Shown here: in pieces, positions 1 through 8,991 of the stretch
How positions within the stretch are numbered: the first letter of the stretch is position 1
Layout: the number at the start of each line of letters is the position of its first letter
Source of the DNA: an uncultured Bordetella sp.
GTDB taxonomy: Bacteria; Pseudomonadota; Gammaproteobacteria; Burkholderiales; Burkholderiaceae_B
Length of the DNA stretch: 16,309 nucleotides
Reading direction: 5' to 3'
Assembly: GCA_937881145.1 (NCBI GenBank)
Contig: CALGFL010000476.1
Span: 1-16,309 of the forward strand
The notes under the pieces: model-generated
Databases searched by the model: none
The model's input: only the letters and a program-made list of their open reading frames with translations
What the model was told of the DNA's origin: nothing
Made by a program: the position numbers and the translations under genes

Positions 1-580
1 CGATCGCGCAGGCCAGCACGACCGGGATCAACAGCTTGAACGACAAACCGGCAAAATAGATCACGAAAAAGCCTGCGCCGAACACCAGCAGGGCCGTGCC
101 CAGGTCAGGCTGCATCATGATCAGGCCGCACGGCAGCGCCAGCAGCAGGCCCGCCGCCAGGAAATCGCGCACGCGCACCGCGCCTTCGTGGCGGTGGAAA
201 TACCAGGCCAGCATCAGCGGCGCGGCGATCTTCATCATTTCCGACGGCTGGATGCGCGTGAAGCCGACGTTCAGCCAGCGCGTCGCGCCCTTGCTGGTCA
301 CGCCGCCGAAATGCACGGCCACCAGCAGCGCGATGCCCATCACATAGGCCGGCACCGCCAGGCGCATGAGCCGGTTGGGCGGGATCAGGGCGACGATCCA
401 CATGGCCGCCAGCGCCACCAGGAAATTGCGCGCCTGGCCGAAGAAGTGCCCGTCGGCGGTTCCGCTCGCGGCGGAATACATCACCGTCAGGCCCAGCGCG
501 GCGCACAGCATCAGGATGAACATCAGTGGCCAGTCCAGCGCCGTGATCACGTGCCGCAGCAAGGCTGTCAATCGTTTCAT
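1..580 (-). CDS. rodA: Peptidoglycan glycosyltransferase RodA (MrdB), 3' end cut off by the window
   Basis: RodA is the SEDS-family polymerase that extends glycan strands from lipid II during cell elongation, working in the inner membrane with PBP2. The first 193 residues are readable and open to the window edge. Hydrophobic helices alternate with short loops. SEDS landmarks visible are GATRWLNVG near residue 98, QPSE at 111-114 and QPDLGTA at 157-163, whose Asp159 is highly conserved. The catalytic Asp of the large periplasmic loop (about residue 260 in the family) lies outside the window, so activity cannot be judged. The ATG overlaps the mrdA stop as ATGA, and a GAGGAAG ribosome site lies within the end of mrdA, indicating translational coupling. 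It is the last visible gene of the mreBCD-mrdA-rodA operon. Family assignment is firm; FtsW is the alternative SEDS protein, but the PBP2/MreD neighbours point to RodA. Confidence 0.95.
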   Translation of the reverse strand, partial: MKRLTALLRHVITALDWPLMFILMLCAALGLTVMYSAASGTADGHFFGQARNFLVALAAMWIVALIPPNRLMRLAVPAYVMGIALLVAVHFGGVTSKGATRWLNVGFTRIQPSEMMKIAAPLMLAWYFHRHEGAVRVRDFLAAGLLLALPCGLIMMQPDLGTALLVFGAGFFVIYFAGLSFKLLIPVVLACAI

Positions 581-2712
581 GGCGCACTTCCTCGCGTGGA
601 CTGCGTGCGTGCAGGCGCCGCCGGGACCGGTCCGATCGCGCTGCCAGGCGGCACGGGGTCGACGGGCGCGGGCGCGGTGGGATTTGCCGCGGCGGATATC
701 TGCGCAACAGGGTCGATCGGCGGCGCGGGTTGCCGGTGCAGAATCGTGCCGAACAGGGCCGCGTTGTCGCTGCCCTCGAAGGCCGGGCGGCGCGACGCCT
801 GGGCGGCAATCGCGGCATCGAGCACGGGCGAGGGATTCTTCAGCTCTCCCGCGGCTTGCTCTTTTGGCCGTTGGACCAGCCAGTAATCGAACATCTTGCG
901 CACGATGGGCGCCGCGACGCTCGCACCCCAGGTGCCGTGCTCGACGATGACCGCGACCGCGATCTGGGGATGATCCACGGGCGCGAAGCCGATGTACAGG
1001 GCGTGGTCGCGCAGGTTCTTCACCACTTCGCGAGCCTTCGCGCCGCGCAGGCTGTACACCTGGGCCGTGCCGGTCTTGCCGGCCGATTGGTATTTGGCGC
1101 CCACGAAGGCCATGCGCGAGGTGCCGATGCGCGGCACGTCGGCCATGGCCGACTTCACGATGTCGAAGTACTGCTGCTTGACGGGAATGACGTGATCGAC
1201 CACCGACGGCACCTGCGTGGTCTTATCCGATATGGGATCGCGTATGGCGTGCACCAGATGAGGACGGCGGTAGATGCCGTTATCGGCCAGCGTCGACACG
1301 GCCTGGGCCAGCTGCATCATCGTAAAAGCGTTGTAGCCCTGCCCCACCGTGAGCGAAACCGATTCGCCCGGATACCACTGCTGCTGCGCCTTGGTCTTGA
1401 AGGTCTTGCGTTTCCATTCCTTGGAGGGCAGCACGCCGCGTTTTTCGCCGTCCAGGTCTATGCCCGTGAGCTGCCCGAAGCCGAACTGCTTGGTGAAATC
1501 GTGCAGCGGATCCACGCCGATGATGGGGCCGAGCGAGAAGAAGTAGGTGTCGTCCGACACCACAATGGCCTTGTGCAGATCGACCGACCCGAAGGCTTCG
1601 CCCCCCGAGTTGTGGAATTTCTGCCCGCCGAATTCGAAATATCCCGGATCCGGAATCTGCGCATTGGGGTCGCGCTTGCCCAGCGTCAGCATGGCCAGCG
1701 CCACGAAGGGCTTGTAGGTCGAGCCGATGGGAAAGGCGCTGGTCAGGGGCCGGTCCAGGAGCGGGTGATCGGGCGACTCGTTGAGCTGCTTCCAATTGTC
1801 GACGTCGATACCGTTGACGAACAGGTTCGGGTCGTACGACGGCATCGAAACGAAAGCCAGCACCTCGCCCGTGTTCGGATCGAGGGCCACCAGCGCGCCG
1901 GTCTCGTTGCCGAAGGCCTGCTCGGCCACGCGCTGCAGGCCCATGTCCAGGGATAGGGTCAGGTCGGACCCGGCCACGGGGTCGTTGCGGCTCAGGGTGC
2001 GCACCGGGCGTCCGCCCGCCGTGATCTCCACTTCCTGCACGCCGGTCGTGCCGTGCAGCACCTTTTCGTAGCTTTGCTCGATGCCTTTCTTGCCGATGTA
2101 TTCGGTGCCGCGGTAATTGCCGGTTTCGCCCTTCTTGTCGAGCTCGTCCAGATCGCTGTCGGAAATGCGGCTGATATAGCCCACCACTTGCGCGGCCGCG
2201 GCACCCTCGGGGTATTGCCGCACCCAGCGCGCCTTGAGTTCGACGCCGGGGAACATGAAGGCATGCGCGGCGAACCAGGAGGCTTCGGTGTCGTTGAGAT
2301 TGTCGCGCAGCGTCACGGTGCCCATGCGGCTCGACTCGCCCAGCTGGCGCTTGAACTTGCGCTTGTCGCTCGGACTCAGATAGATCACGCGCGACAGGCG
2401 GTCGAAGAGTTTTTCGTAGTCGTAGCCGCCGCCGAAATCCGCGGGCGTGACTTCGAGCGTATAGGTGCGGTAGTTGCGCGCCAGCACCTCGCCGTTGCGG
2501 TCGTAGATCTCGCCGCGGCGCGGCGCAATGGGCACCAGCGCGATGCGGTTGCGATCCGCGCGCTCGGAGAGGCCCTGGTAGCGCACAACCTGCAGCACCC
2601 AGAAGCGCGACACCAGCATGCCGAAGCACACCAGCACCACCGCCGCGCCCACCAGGGCACGCAGGCGAAAGCGCTGCTTCTGTTGAAGGCTGGTGTTTTT
2701 GAACTCGAACAT
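577..2712 (-). CDS. mrdA: Penicillin-binding protein 2 (elongation-specific DD-transpeptidase)
   Basis: PBP2 cross-links peptidoglycan in the lateral wall and is the partner of RodA. The 711-residue product has a short cytoplasmic N-terminus, one membrane anchor at about 19-40, a dimerisation/pedestal domain to about 240 and a C-terminal transpeptidase domain. The three penicillin-binding motifs are present: STYK with nucleophile Ser331, SDD at 386-388 and KTG at 546-548. The SDD form of the second motif, followed by TYFF, is typical of PBP2 rather than PBP3. E. coli PBP2 is about 633 residues. The excess here is an Ala/Pro-rich tail after about residue 615. It begins 27 bases after the mreD stop. 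No strong Shine-Dalgarno is seen directly before the ATG; GAGG lies about 16 bases upstream. The MFEFKN start is kept because the anchor follows at the expected distance. Confidence 0.97.
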   Translation of the reverse strand: MFEFKNTSLQQKQRFRLRALVGAAVVLVCFGMLVSRFWVLQVVRYQGLSERADRNRIALVPIAPRRGEIYDRNGEVLARNYRTYTLEVTPADFGGGYDYEKLFDRLSRVIYLSPSDKRKFKRQLGESSRMGTVTLRDNLNDTEASWFAAHAFMFPGVELKARWVRQYPEGAAAAQVVGYISRISDSDLDELDKKGETGNYRGTEYIGKKGIEQSYEKVLHGTTGVQEVEITAGGRPVRTLSRNDPVAGSDLTLSLDMGLQRVAEQAFGNETGALVALDPNTGEVLAFVSMPSYDPNLFVNGIDVDNWKQLNESPDHPLLDRPLTSAFPIGSTYKPFVALAMLTLGKRDPNAQIPDPGYFEFGGQKFHNSGGEAFGSVDLHKAIVVSDDTYFFSLGPIIGVDPLHDFTKQFGFGQLTGIDLDGEKRGVLPSKEWKRKTFKTKAQQQWYPGESVSLTVGQGYNAFTMMQLAQAVSTLADNGIYRRPHLVHAIRDPISDKTTQVPSVVDHVIPVKQQYFDIVKSAMADVPRIGTSRMAFVGAKYQSAGKTGTAQVYSLRGAKAREVVKNLRDHALYIGFAPVDHPQIAVAVIVEHGTWGASVAAPIVRKMFDYWLVQRPKEQAAGELKNPSPVLDAAIAAQASRRPAFEGSDNAALFGTILHRQPAPPIDPVAQISAAANPTAPAPVDPVPPGSAIGPVPAAPARTQSTRGSAP

Positions 2713-2739
2713 CGCCGCTGCGCTTATGAGCCTCGTGTT

Positions 2740-3315
2740 CTAGACCGCGGAAGATTCCACGTCGTCCAGCCTGCGCTGCGGCAGCTGCAGCACCCAACCC
2801 ACGATGGGCCAGAGCGCGGCGGTGATCAGGGCGCCCACCACCCACCACCAGCCCGGCCAGTGCCCGGCCAGCCAGGCAACCACCAGATGCGTGCCCAAGG
2901 GCGCGATCAGGAATATCGGCAGCATGTGCACCGCCTGGCTCAGCAGGTCGAAACGCTGCAGGCGACGGTTCAGCAGCAGCGCGCCGTAGACCACCAGGAC
3001 ATAAGTCAGCGCGTGGCCGCCCAGCAGGGCCGTGTCGTGCACGTCGAGCAGAATGCCGAAGACGAAAGCCGTGACCAGCCCCACGCGGCGGCTTTCGTGC
3101 GCGCTCCAGTAGGCCAGCACCAGCGCCATCATGTCGGGCGCGGCGGGCCACAGGCGCCAGGGCAGCATCGAGGCGAGCCACACCACGATGAGCGTGGTCC
3201 AGACGAATATGCCGCGCGCAGGGCGCGCCAGGCGCTCGGAGTGCGCGTTGCCGACCAGGCTCGCCAGCCGGCCGGAGGCGTCGCGTTGTTCCTGGGAGGA
3301 AGGATTAGTTGTCAT
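2740..3315 (-). CDS. mreD: Rod shape-determining membrane protein MreD
   Basis: MreD is an integral membrane component of the elongasome that interacts with MreC. I chose the ATG at 3315, giving 191 residues, over a start at 3354. An AGAGGA ribosome site sits five bases before it, and the longer form adds only a basic peptide encoded inside mreC. About 35 polar N-terminal residues are followed by hydrophobic helices at roughly 37-55, 60-70, 77-92, 100-114, 130-150 and 155-176. PDMMALVLAYW at 60-70 and GLVTAFVFGILLDV at 79-92 match the MreD pattern, where a charged residue ends the helix. E. coli MreD is about 162 residues, so the hydrophilic N-terminus is somewhat long. The start overlaps the end of mreC by 11 bases, which suggests translational coupling. 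MreD is poorly conserved, so position in the operon adds much of the certainty. Confidence 0.94.
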   Translation of the reverse strand: MTTNPSSQEQRDASGRLASLVGNAHSERLARPARGIFVWTTLIVVWLASMLPWRLWPAAPDMMALVLAYWSAHESRRVGLVTAFVFGILLDVHDTALLGGHALTYVLVVYGALLLNRRLQRFDLLSQAVHMLPIFLIAPLGTHLVVAWLAGHWPGWWWVVGALITAALWPIVGWVLQLPQRRLDDVESSAV

Positions 3316-4183
3316 CGTCCTCTTCTTCCTGGATTTTCGTGGCGTGGCCCACATCGACCTGCAGCACCAGGAAATGGCGATAACGCTCGGGATGCGACAG
3401 CGGTTCGCCCATGGCCTGCGCGAAGCCCGAGGCCGAATTGCGATCGATGGACGTGATCCTGGCCACCTGCAGGCCGGCCGGGAAGAACCCGCCCACGCCG
3501 CTGGTGATGAGTACGTCGCCCACGCGCACGTCGGCGTTGGCCGACAGGTAGCGCACTTCGATCTCGCCCGGCGTGTTGGTGCCGAAAGCGATAAGCCGCA
3601 GGCCGTTGCGCAGCACCTGGACCGGAATGGAGACGCGGTCGTCGGTGAGCAGGGCCGCCTCGGAAGTCATGGGCGTGACGCGCACCAGCTGCCCCACCAC
3701 GCCGCCTTCGTCGATCACGGGCATGCCGGGCGCAAGACCGGCCTTGCTGCCTTTGTTGAACACCAGGCGCTGCTGGCCGCCGCCGTCGGGCGGCTCGTAC
3801 AGCACTTCGACCACCACGGTCGGTTCGGACGTGTGCTCGGTGATGCCGAGCAACCGGCGCAGCTGGGCGTTTTCGGTTGCCACCTGCTGGGCATGGGTGG
3901 ATACCTGGGCCAACTCGATGCGCTGGCGCTGCAGGGCTTCGTTTTCCTGGCGGATAAGATTGGCGGCGTTGACCCACTCGTCGACTTGCTCGACCAGGTC
4001 TCGCGGCGCCAGGACGACGCGCTGGAACGGATAGAGCGCGATGGCCACCACACGGCGCACGGGCTCGAGCACACGCATGCGCGCATCGACCAGCATCAGG
4101 GTCAGCGCCAGCACGATCAGCACCACCAGCCGGACTTCCGCGGACGGGCCGCGTCGAAATAACGGAGGGGTTTGTCGTTCCAT
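3305..4183 (-). CDS. mreC: Cell shape-determining protein MreC
   Basis: MreC spans the inner membrane once and projects into the periplasm, where it activates PBP2-RodA. The 292-residue product has a transmembrane helix at about 17-34, a coiled-coil-like stretch rich in Glu, Gln and Leu at about 62-113, and then the paired beta-barrel domain. Family motifs include NKGSKAGLAPGMPV, GVVGQLVRVTP and SGVGGFFPAGLQVARI. A GGAG ribosome site lies about seven bases before the ATG. The last residues are strikingly acidic (EEEDDDN), and the DNA encoding them also holds the mreD ribosome site and start. The gene follows mreB after 167 bases, the longest gap in this operon, which carries hairpins and a small ORF described separately. 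Confidence 0.97.
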   Translation of the reverse strand: MERQTPPLFRRGPSAEVRLVVLIVLALTLMLVDARMRVLEPVRRVVAIALYPFQRVVLAPRDLVEQVDEWVNAANLIRQENEALQRQRIELAQVSTHAQQVATENAQLRRLLGITEHTSEPTVVVEVLYEPPDGGGQQRLVFNKGSKAGLAPGMPVIDEGGVVGQLVRVTPMTSEAALLTDDRVSIPVQVLRNGLRLIAFGTNTPGEIEVRYLSANADVRVGDVLITSGVGGFFPAGLQVARITSIDRNSASGFAQAMGEPLSHPERYRHFLVLQVDVGHATKIQEEEDDDN

Positions 4184-4184
4184 A

Positions 4185-4268
4185 TCAGCTCCGCCGGGCT
4201 GCCTCAGGGAACTGGCGCGCCCCGGCCAGGGACAGCAAGCAGAAGGCGCAGCGTGGGGGTCGTTTCAT
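4185..4268 (-). CDS. Possible 27-residue leader ORF upstream of mreC
   Basis: An ATG at 4268 opens a 27-codon frame starting MKRPPRCAFCLL and ending in TGA at 4187-4185, one base before the mreC ATG. AGAGGAG lies ten bases upstream of the ATG as a possible ribosome site, and the mreC ribosome site lies inside the frame. This arrangement would couple mreC translation to the small ORF. The peptide has a basic start and a short hydrophobic core but no recognisable family. In GC-rich DNA such short frames arise by chance, so it is offered as a candidate leader peptide, not an established gene. Confidence 0.25.
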   Translation of the reverse strand: MKRPPRCAFCLLSLAGARQFPEAARRS

Positions 4269-4273
4269 CTCGG

Positions 4274-4312
4274 GCCGGCTCCTCTTCACGATGAGCCGGC
4301 AGGCACGCCGGC
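4274..4312 (-). other. Two mutually exclusive hairpins in the mreB-mreC spacer
   Basis: Bases 4293-4300 and 4274-4281 are perfect 8-base complements (GCCGGCTC with GAGCCGGC, loop of 11). The arm at 4295-4300 can instead pair with 4307-4312 (GCCGGC with GCCGGC, loop of 6). The two stems share an arm, so only one can form at a time. No T-tract follows either, so neither is a standard terminator. The longer stem covers part of the AGAGGAG before the candidate leader ORF. The pairing is read from the sequence; any regulatory role is inference. Confidence 0.5.
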
Positions 4313-4350
4313 CGCGCGCACAGTATCGCACGGCAGACGGCAGCACCGCC

Positions 4351-5400
<1,050 letters not shown>

Positions 5401-5405
5401 TCAGC

Positions 5406-5442
5406 GAAATTCAGAAATTGGAGTCGGGGCTGGGAAATTCAG
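5406..5442. repeat. Nine-base direct repeat in the mreB leader
   Basis: GAAATTCAG occurs at 5406-5414 and again at 5434-5442, 28 bases apart, just upstream of mreB (it reads CTGAATTTC on the coding strand of mreB). Copies this short may be chance, but the repeat is AT-rich in a GC-rich genome and lies in the 5' leader. Confidence 0.35.
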
Positions 5443-5479
5443 CCTGCCACTTGCAGTCAGCCTAACTGCTGGCTTTCTT

Positions 5480-5520
5480 GGGTTCTACTCCCGGTTTTGC
5501 CGGGTCTTACCGGGTTCTGC
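5480..5520. repeat. Short imperfect tandem repeats with 10-base period
   Basis: Three consecutive blocks, at 5491-5500, 5501-5510 and 5511-5520, follow the pattern CSGGTYTTRC approximately. GGGTTCT occurs at both 5480-5486 and 5512-5518. CCCGG at 5490-5494 can pair with CCGGG at either 5500-5504 or 5510-5514. The period matches one helical turn. The block lies in the divergent region, about 100-130 bases upstream of mreB. A binding site or leader structure is possible; neither is shown. Confidence 0.4.
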
Positions 5521-5538
5521 ACATACGGCGGCGGCTGG

Positions 5539-5554
5539 GCATGCCAAGGCATGC
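5539..5554. promoter_or_regulatory. 16-base palindrome between mreB and gatC
   Basis: GCATGCC and GGCATGC are perfect inverted 7-mers separated by AA. Such compact symmetry is typical of a dimeric regulator's site, and its position between divergent operons fits an operator. No regulator can be named from the sequence. Confidence 0.35.
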
Positions 5555-5632
5555 GGCCCTTTGACCGTGCAATCCACCGCCCCGCTGCCGAGCGCAGGCA
5601 ATGACTAAACGATCAAGCCCATAATGATAACT

Positions 5633-5638
5633 TATAAT
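5633..5638 (+). promoter_or_regulatory. Candidate -10 box for the gatCAB operon
   Basis: A perfect TATAAT lies in a sharply AT-rich patch (5621-5650) of an otherwise GC-rich window, upstream of gatC. No convincing -35 hexamer is found 16-18 bases before it. If used, transcription would start near 5645 and give a leader of about 100 bases. The minus strand of the same patch offers TATCAT (5629-5624) as a possible -10 for mreB. Confidence 0.45.
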
Positions 5639-5652
5639 TTAAGGCTAAATGC

Positions 5653-5710
5653 CGTACAAATCCCGGCAATTTCGTGGGTTTGTAACGACTTGGGCCGTGC
5701 CGCCCGGCAC
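5653..5710 (+). other. Two hairpins in the gatC leader
   Basis: Hairpin 1 spans 5653-5687: eleven base pairs, including TACAAA with TTTGTA and CCC with GGG, with single-base bulges at 5661 and 5685 and an 11-base loop. Hairpin 2 is GTGCCG (5697-5702) with CGGCAC (5705-5710) around CC, and in RNA its innermost pair would have to open. Neither is directly followed by a T-tract, so they look like leader structure rather than a terminator. Confidence 0.4.
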
Positions 5711-5744
5711 TGCTCCGTTCCGTCTTCATTTTTGTTGCATTCCC

Positions 5745-6044
5745 ATGGCCCTGAACGAACAAGACGTGGCCCGCATCGCCCGGCTGGCCCGCATCGAGCT
5801 GACCGCCGCAGAGAGCGGACACATGCTGGCGCAAATCAATGACTTCTTCGATATCGTGGAACGCATGCGCGCCGTCGACACGACCGGGGTCGAGCCTTTG
5901 ACGCATCCCGTCGCCATCGTCGAAGACATCGCACTGCGCCTGCGCGACGACCTCGCCAGCGAACCCAACCAGCGCCAAGCCAACCAGCGGAGTGCCCCGG
6001 CCGTCGAGAACGGCCTGTTCCTGGTGCCCAAAGTGATCGAATAA
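5745..6044 (+). CDS. gatC: Asp/Glu-tRNA amidotransferase subunit C
   Basis: GatC is the small subunit that wraps around and stabilises GatA and GatB in the complex that converts Asp-tRNA(Asn) and/or Glu-tRNA(Gln) to the amide forms. The 99-residue product matches the family length and pattern: [12 protein letters not shown] near the start, VEPLTHP in the middle and FLVPKVIE at the C-terminus. I chose ATG 5745 over a start at 5649 because the longer form adds 32 residues unlike GatC. No Shine-Dalgarno precedes this ATG; the bases before it are T-rich. The stop overlaps the gatA start by one base (TAATG). It is the first gene of gatCAB. Confidence 0.97.
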   Translation: MALNEQDVARIARLARIELTAAESGHMLAQINDFFDIVERMRAVDTTGVEPLTHPVAIVEDIALRLRDDLASEPNQRQANQRSAPAVENGLFLVPKVIE

Positions 6045-7507
6045 TGACCGACCTGCATCATCTGACCGTCGCCGAACTGTCCGCCAAGCTGCGCGCCGCA
6101 GAAGTCTCCGCCACGGAAGCCGCGCAGCACTTTCTCGCGCGCGCCAGGCAGCACGAATCCCTGGGCGCCTTTCTCGCCGTCGACGAATCCGTGACGCTCG
6201 CGCAGGCCAAGGCCGCCGACGAGCGCATCGCCCGCGGCGATGCCGCGCCGCTGCTGGGCGTGCCGATCGCGCACAAGGATATCTTCGTCACCAAGGACTT
6301 CCCGACCACTGCCGGCTCGAAGATGCTCGCGGGCTACCGGTCGCCCTTTGACGCCACCGTGGTCGCCAAGCTGGCCGACGCCGGCTGCGTCACGCTGGGC
6401 AAGCTCAATTGCGACGAATTCGCCATGGGCTCGGCCAACGAAAACTCCGCCTATGGCGCCGTGCACAATCCATGGGACGCCGCGCGCATCCCGGGCGGCT
6501 CGTCCGGCGGCAGCGCGGCGGCCGTCGCCGCGCGCCTGGCGCCCGCCGCCACCGGCACCGACACGGGCGGCTCCATCCGCCAGCCGGCGGCGTTCTGCGG
6601 CATCACCGGCATCAAACCCACCTACGGCCGCGCCAGCCGCTGGGGCATGGTGGCCTTCGCCTCCAGCCTGGACCAGGCCGGCCCGATGGCGCGCACCGCG
6701 CAAGATTGCGCGCTGCTGCTGTCGGCCCTCTGCGGCCCCGATCCGGACCGCGACTCGACCTCGCTCGACAAGCCTGCCGAAGACTACACGCGCCGGCTGG
6801 GCGACCCGATCGACGGCCTGCGCATCGGCGTGCCCCGCGAATTCTTCGGCGACGGCCTGGCGCCCGACGTGCGCGCCGCCCTCGACGCGGCCTTGAAACA
6901 ATACGAGCGGCTCGGCGCCAGGCTGGTCGAGATCTCGCTGCCGCGCACCGAGCAGGCCATCCCGGTCTACTACATCATCGCCCCGGCCGAGGCCAGCTCC
7001 AATCTTTCGCGCTTCGACGGCGTCAAGTTCGGCCACCGCGCCAAGCATTACGACGACCTGCTCGACATGTATTGCAAGACCCGCGCCGAGGGCTTCGGCG
7101 CCGAGGTCAAGCGCCGCATCATGACCGGCACCTATGTGCTGTCGCACGGCTATTACGACGCCTATTATTTGCAGGCGCAGAAGATCCGCCGCATGATCGC
7201 CGACGATTTCCAGCAGGCCTTCAAGCAGTGCGACATCATCGCCGGCCCGGTTGCGCCCAGCGTGGCCTGGAAGCTCGGCGAGCACGGCAGCGACCCGCTG
7301 GCCGACTACCTGGCCGACATCTTCACCCTGCCCGGCTCGCTAGCCGGCCTGCCCGGCATGAGCGTGCCCGCGGGCTTTGGCGAGGGTGGCATGCCGGTCG
7401 GCCTGCAGCTGCTGGGCAACTACTTCGACGAAGCCCGGCTGCTCAACGCCGCGCATCAATTCCAGCAAGCCACCGACTTTCACCTGCGCGCGCCGGAGGG
7501 TTTTTGA
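6044..7507 (+). CDS. gatA: Asp/Glu-tRNA amidotransferase subunit A (amidase)
   Basis: GatA hydrolyses glutamine and delivers ammonia through a channel to GatB. The 487-residue protein belongs to the amidase-signature family. The Ser-cisSer-Lys triad can be placed: Lys78 in PIAHKDIF, Ser153 in [10 protein letters not shown] and nucleophile Ser177 in [11 protein letters not shown]. The 24-residue spacing between the two serines is that of the family. SMSVPAG-like and GLQLLG motifs appear near the C-terminus. Its ATG overlaps the gatC stop by one base, so the genes are translationally coupled, and gatB starts two bases after its stop. Other amidase-signature enzymes are excluded by the gatC and gatB neighbours. 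Confidence 0.98.
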   Translation: MTDLHHLTVAELSAKLRAAEVSATEAAQHFLARARQHESLGAFLAVDESVTLAQAKAADERIARGDAAPLLGVPIAHKDIFVTKDFPTTAGSKMLAGYRSPFDATVVAKLADAGCVTLGKLNCDEFAMGSANENSAYGAVHNPWDAARIPGGSSGGSAAAVAARLAPAATGTDTGGSIRQPAAFCGITGIKPTYGRASRWGMVAFASSLDQAGPMARTAQDCALLLSALCGPDPDRDSTSLDKPAEDYTRRLGDPIDGLRIGVPREFFGDGLAPDVRAALDAALKQYERLGARLVEISLPRTEQAIPVYYIIAPAEASSNLSRFDGVKFGHRAKHYDDLLDMYCKTRAEGFGAEVKRRIMTGTYVLSHGYYDAYYLQAQKIRRMIADDFQQAFKQCDIIAGPVAPSVAWKLGEHGSDPLADYLADIFTLPGSLAGLPGMSVPAGFGEGGMPVGLQLLGNYFDEARLLNAAHQFQQATDFHLRAPEGF

Positions 7508-7509
7508 TC

Positions 7510-8970
7510 ATGTCCGCCGCCAAACTCGTCCAGGGCTATGAAGTCGTGATCGGCTTCGAGACGCACACCCAGCTTTCCACCGAGAGCAAGATCTTCAGCC
7601 GCTCTCCCACGGCCTTCGGCGCCGAGCCCAACACCCAGGCCAGCGCAGTCGACCTGGCCCTGCCCGGCACGCTGCCCGTGATGAACCGGGGCGCGGTCGA
7701 GCGCGCCATCAGGCTCGGGCTCGCGCTCGGTTCGCACATCGCGCCGCGCAGCATCTTCGCGCGCAAGAATTATTTCTACCCCGACCTGCCCAAGGGCTAC
7801 CAGATCAGCCAGTACGAGATCCCCGTGGTGCAAGGCGGCGAGGTTTCGTTCTACCTGGGCGACGAAAAGAAAACCGTGCGCCTGGTGCGCGCCCACCTCG
7901 AAGAAGACGCAGGCAAGTCCCTGCACGAAGACTTCGTCGGGCAAAGCGGCATCGACCTGAACCGCGCCGGCACGCCGCTGCTGGAGATCGTCACCGAGCC
8001 CGACATGCGCAGCAGCGAAGAGGCCGTGGCCTATGCGCGCGAGCTGCACAAGATCGTCACCTGGATCGGCATTTGCGACGGCAACATGCAGGAAGGCAGC
8101 TTCCGCTGCGACGCCAACGTCAGCGTGCGCAAGCCGGGCGAGCCCCTGGGCACGCGGCGCGAGATCAAGAACTTGAACAGCTTCAAGTTCATGCAGCAAG
8201 CCATCGACTTCGAGGTGCGCTGGCAGATCGAACAAATCGAAGACGGCCATGCCATCGAGCAGGCCACGGTGCTGTTCGATCCCGACACGGGCGAGACCCG
8301 CGCCATGCGCACCAAGGAAGACGCGGCCGATTACCGCTACTTCCCCGACCCCGACCTGCCGCCGCTGGTGGTGGCGCCGCAACGGGTCGAAAGCGTGAAG
8401 GCCGGGATGCCCGAACTGCCGCGCGCGCTGGCGGCGCGCTTCGTGGCCGACCACGGCCTGTCCGAATACGATGCCGCGCAGCTGACCGCCAGCCGCGCCA
8501 TGGCCGCGTATTTCGAAGACGCCGCCAAACTGCTGCCCGCGGGCCAGGCCAAGCTGGCCGCCAACTGGATCATGGGCGAGGTCGCGGCGCAGCTGAACCG
8601 CGAAGAGAAGGACATCGCCCACTGCCCCGTGCCGGCCGCCGCGCTCGCCGCGCTGATCGGCCGCATCCTGGACGGCACCCTCTCGAACAAGATCGCCCGC
8701 GAAGTCTTCGCCGCCATGTGGGCCGGCGAAAACGGCGGCGCACCCGACGCCATCATCGAGGCGCGCGGCCTAAAGCAGATCAGCGACACCGGCGCCATCG
8801 TCGCGATGATCGACGAAGTGCTGGCCGCCAACCCGGCCATCGTCGAGGAATACCGCGCCGGCAAGCAAAAGGCCTTCAACTCGCTGGTGGGCCAGATCAT
8901 GAAGGCGGGCAAGGGCAAGGCCAACCCGCAGCAGGTCAACGATCTGCTCAAGCAGAAGCTGGGCGGCTGA
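7510..8970 (+). CDS. gatB: Asp/Glu-tRNA amidotransferase subunit B
   Basis: GatB binds the misacylated tRNA, phosphorylates the side-chain carboxylate with ATP and amidates it with ammonia from GatA. The start at 7510 ([19 protein letters not shown]) gives 486 residues, and GGAGGG nine bases upstream, in the end of gatA, is the ribosome site. The open frame extends far upstream of this, but that part is a shadow of gatA. Motifs visible include FETHTQL (16-22), ALPGTLPV (50-57), [13 protein letters not shown] (88-100), HLEEDAGK (129-136), [16 protein letters not shown] (150-165) and [14 protein letters not shown]-terminal YqeY-type tRNA-binding tail ends [10 protein letters not shown]. It is the last gene of gatCAB, and a strong terminator follows 21 bases after the stop. 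Confidence 0.98.
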   Translation: MSAAKLVQGYEVVIGFETHTQLSTESKIFSRSPTAFGAEPNTQASAVDLALPGTLPVMNRGAVERAIRLGLALGSHIAPRSIFARKNYFYPDLPKGYQISQYEIPVVQGGEVSFYLGDEKKTVRLVRAHLEEDAGKSLHEDFVGQSGIDLNRAGTPLLEIVTEPDMRSSEEAVAYARELHKIVTWIGICDGNMQEGSFRCDANVSVRKPGEPLGTRREIKNLNSFKFMQQAIDFEVRWQIEQIEDGHAIEQATVLFDPDTGETRAMRTKEDAADYRYFPDPDLPPLVVAPQRVESVKAGMPELPRALAARFVADHGLSEYDAAQLTASRAMAAYFEDAAKLLPAGQAKLAANWIMGEVAAQLNREEKDIAHCPVPAAALAALIGRILDGTLSNKIAREVFAAMWAGENGGAPDAIIEARGLKQISDTGAIVAMIDEVLAANPAIVEEYRAGKQKAFNSLVGQIMKAGKGKANPQQVNDLLKQKLGG

Positions 8971-8991
8971 GATTAAGGCAGCACGCCAAAG

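Noticed and set aside
2053..3456. Plus-strand 467-codon open frame opposite mrdA and mreD
   Set aside because: It is antisense to two well-supported genes, rich in His, Arg, Gln and Ala as GC-rich shadow frames are, and shows no family motif.
4274..4312. Intrinsic terminator after mreB
   Set aside because: The stems are GC-rich, but no T-run follows on the minus strand, so ordinary termination is unlikely.
5726..7285. Minus-strand 519-codon open frame opposite gatC and gatA
   Set aside because: GatA and GatC motifs are unambiguous on the plus strand; the antisense frame is Gly/Ala/Arg-rich shadow sequence.
6409..7509. N-terminal extension of gatB
   Set aside because: The frame is open far upstream but overlaps gatA out of frame. 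A ribosome site and the conserved GatB N-terminus fix the start at 7510.
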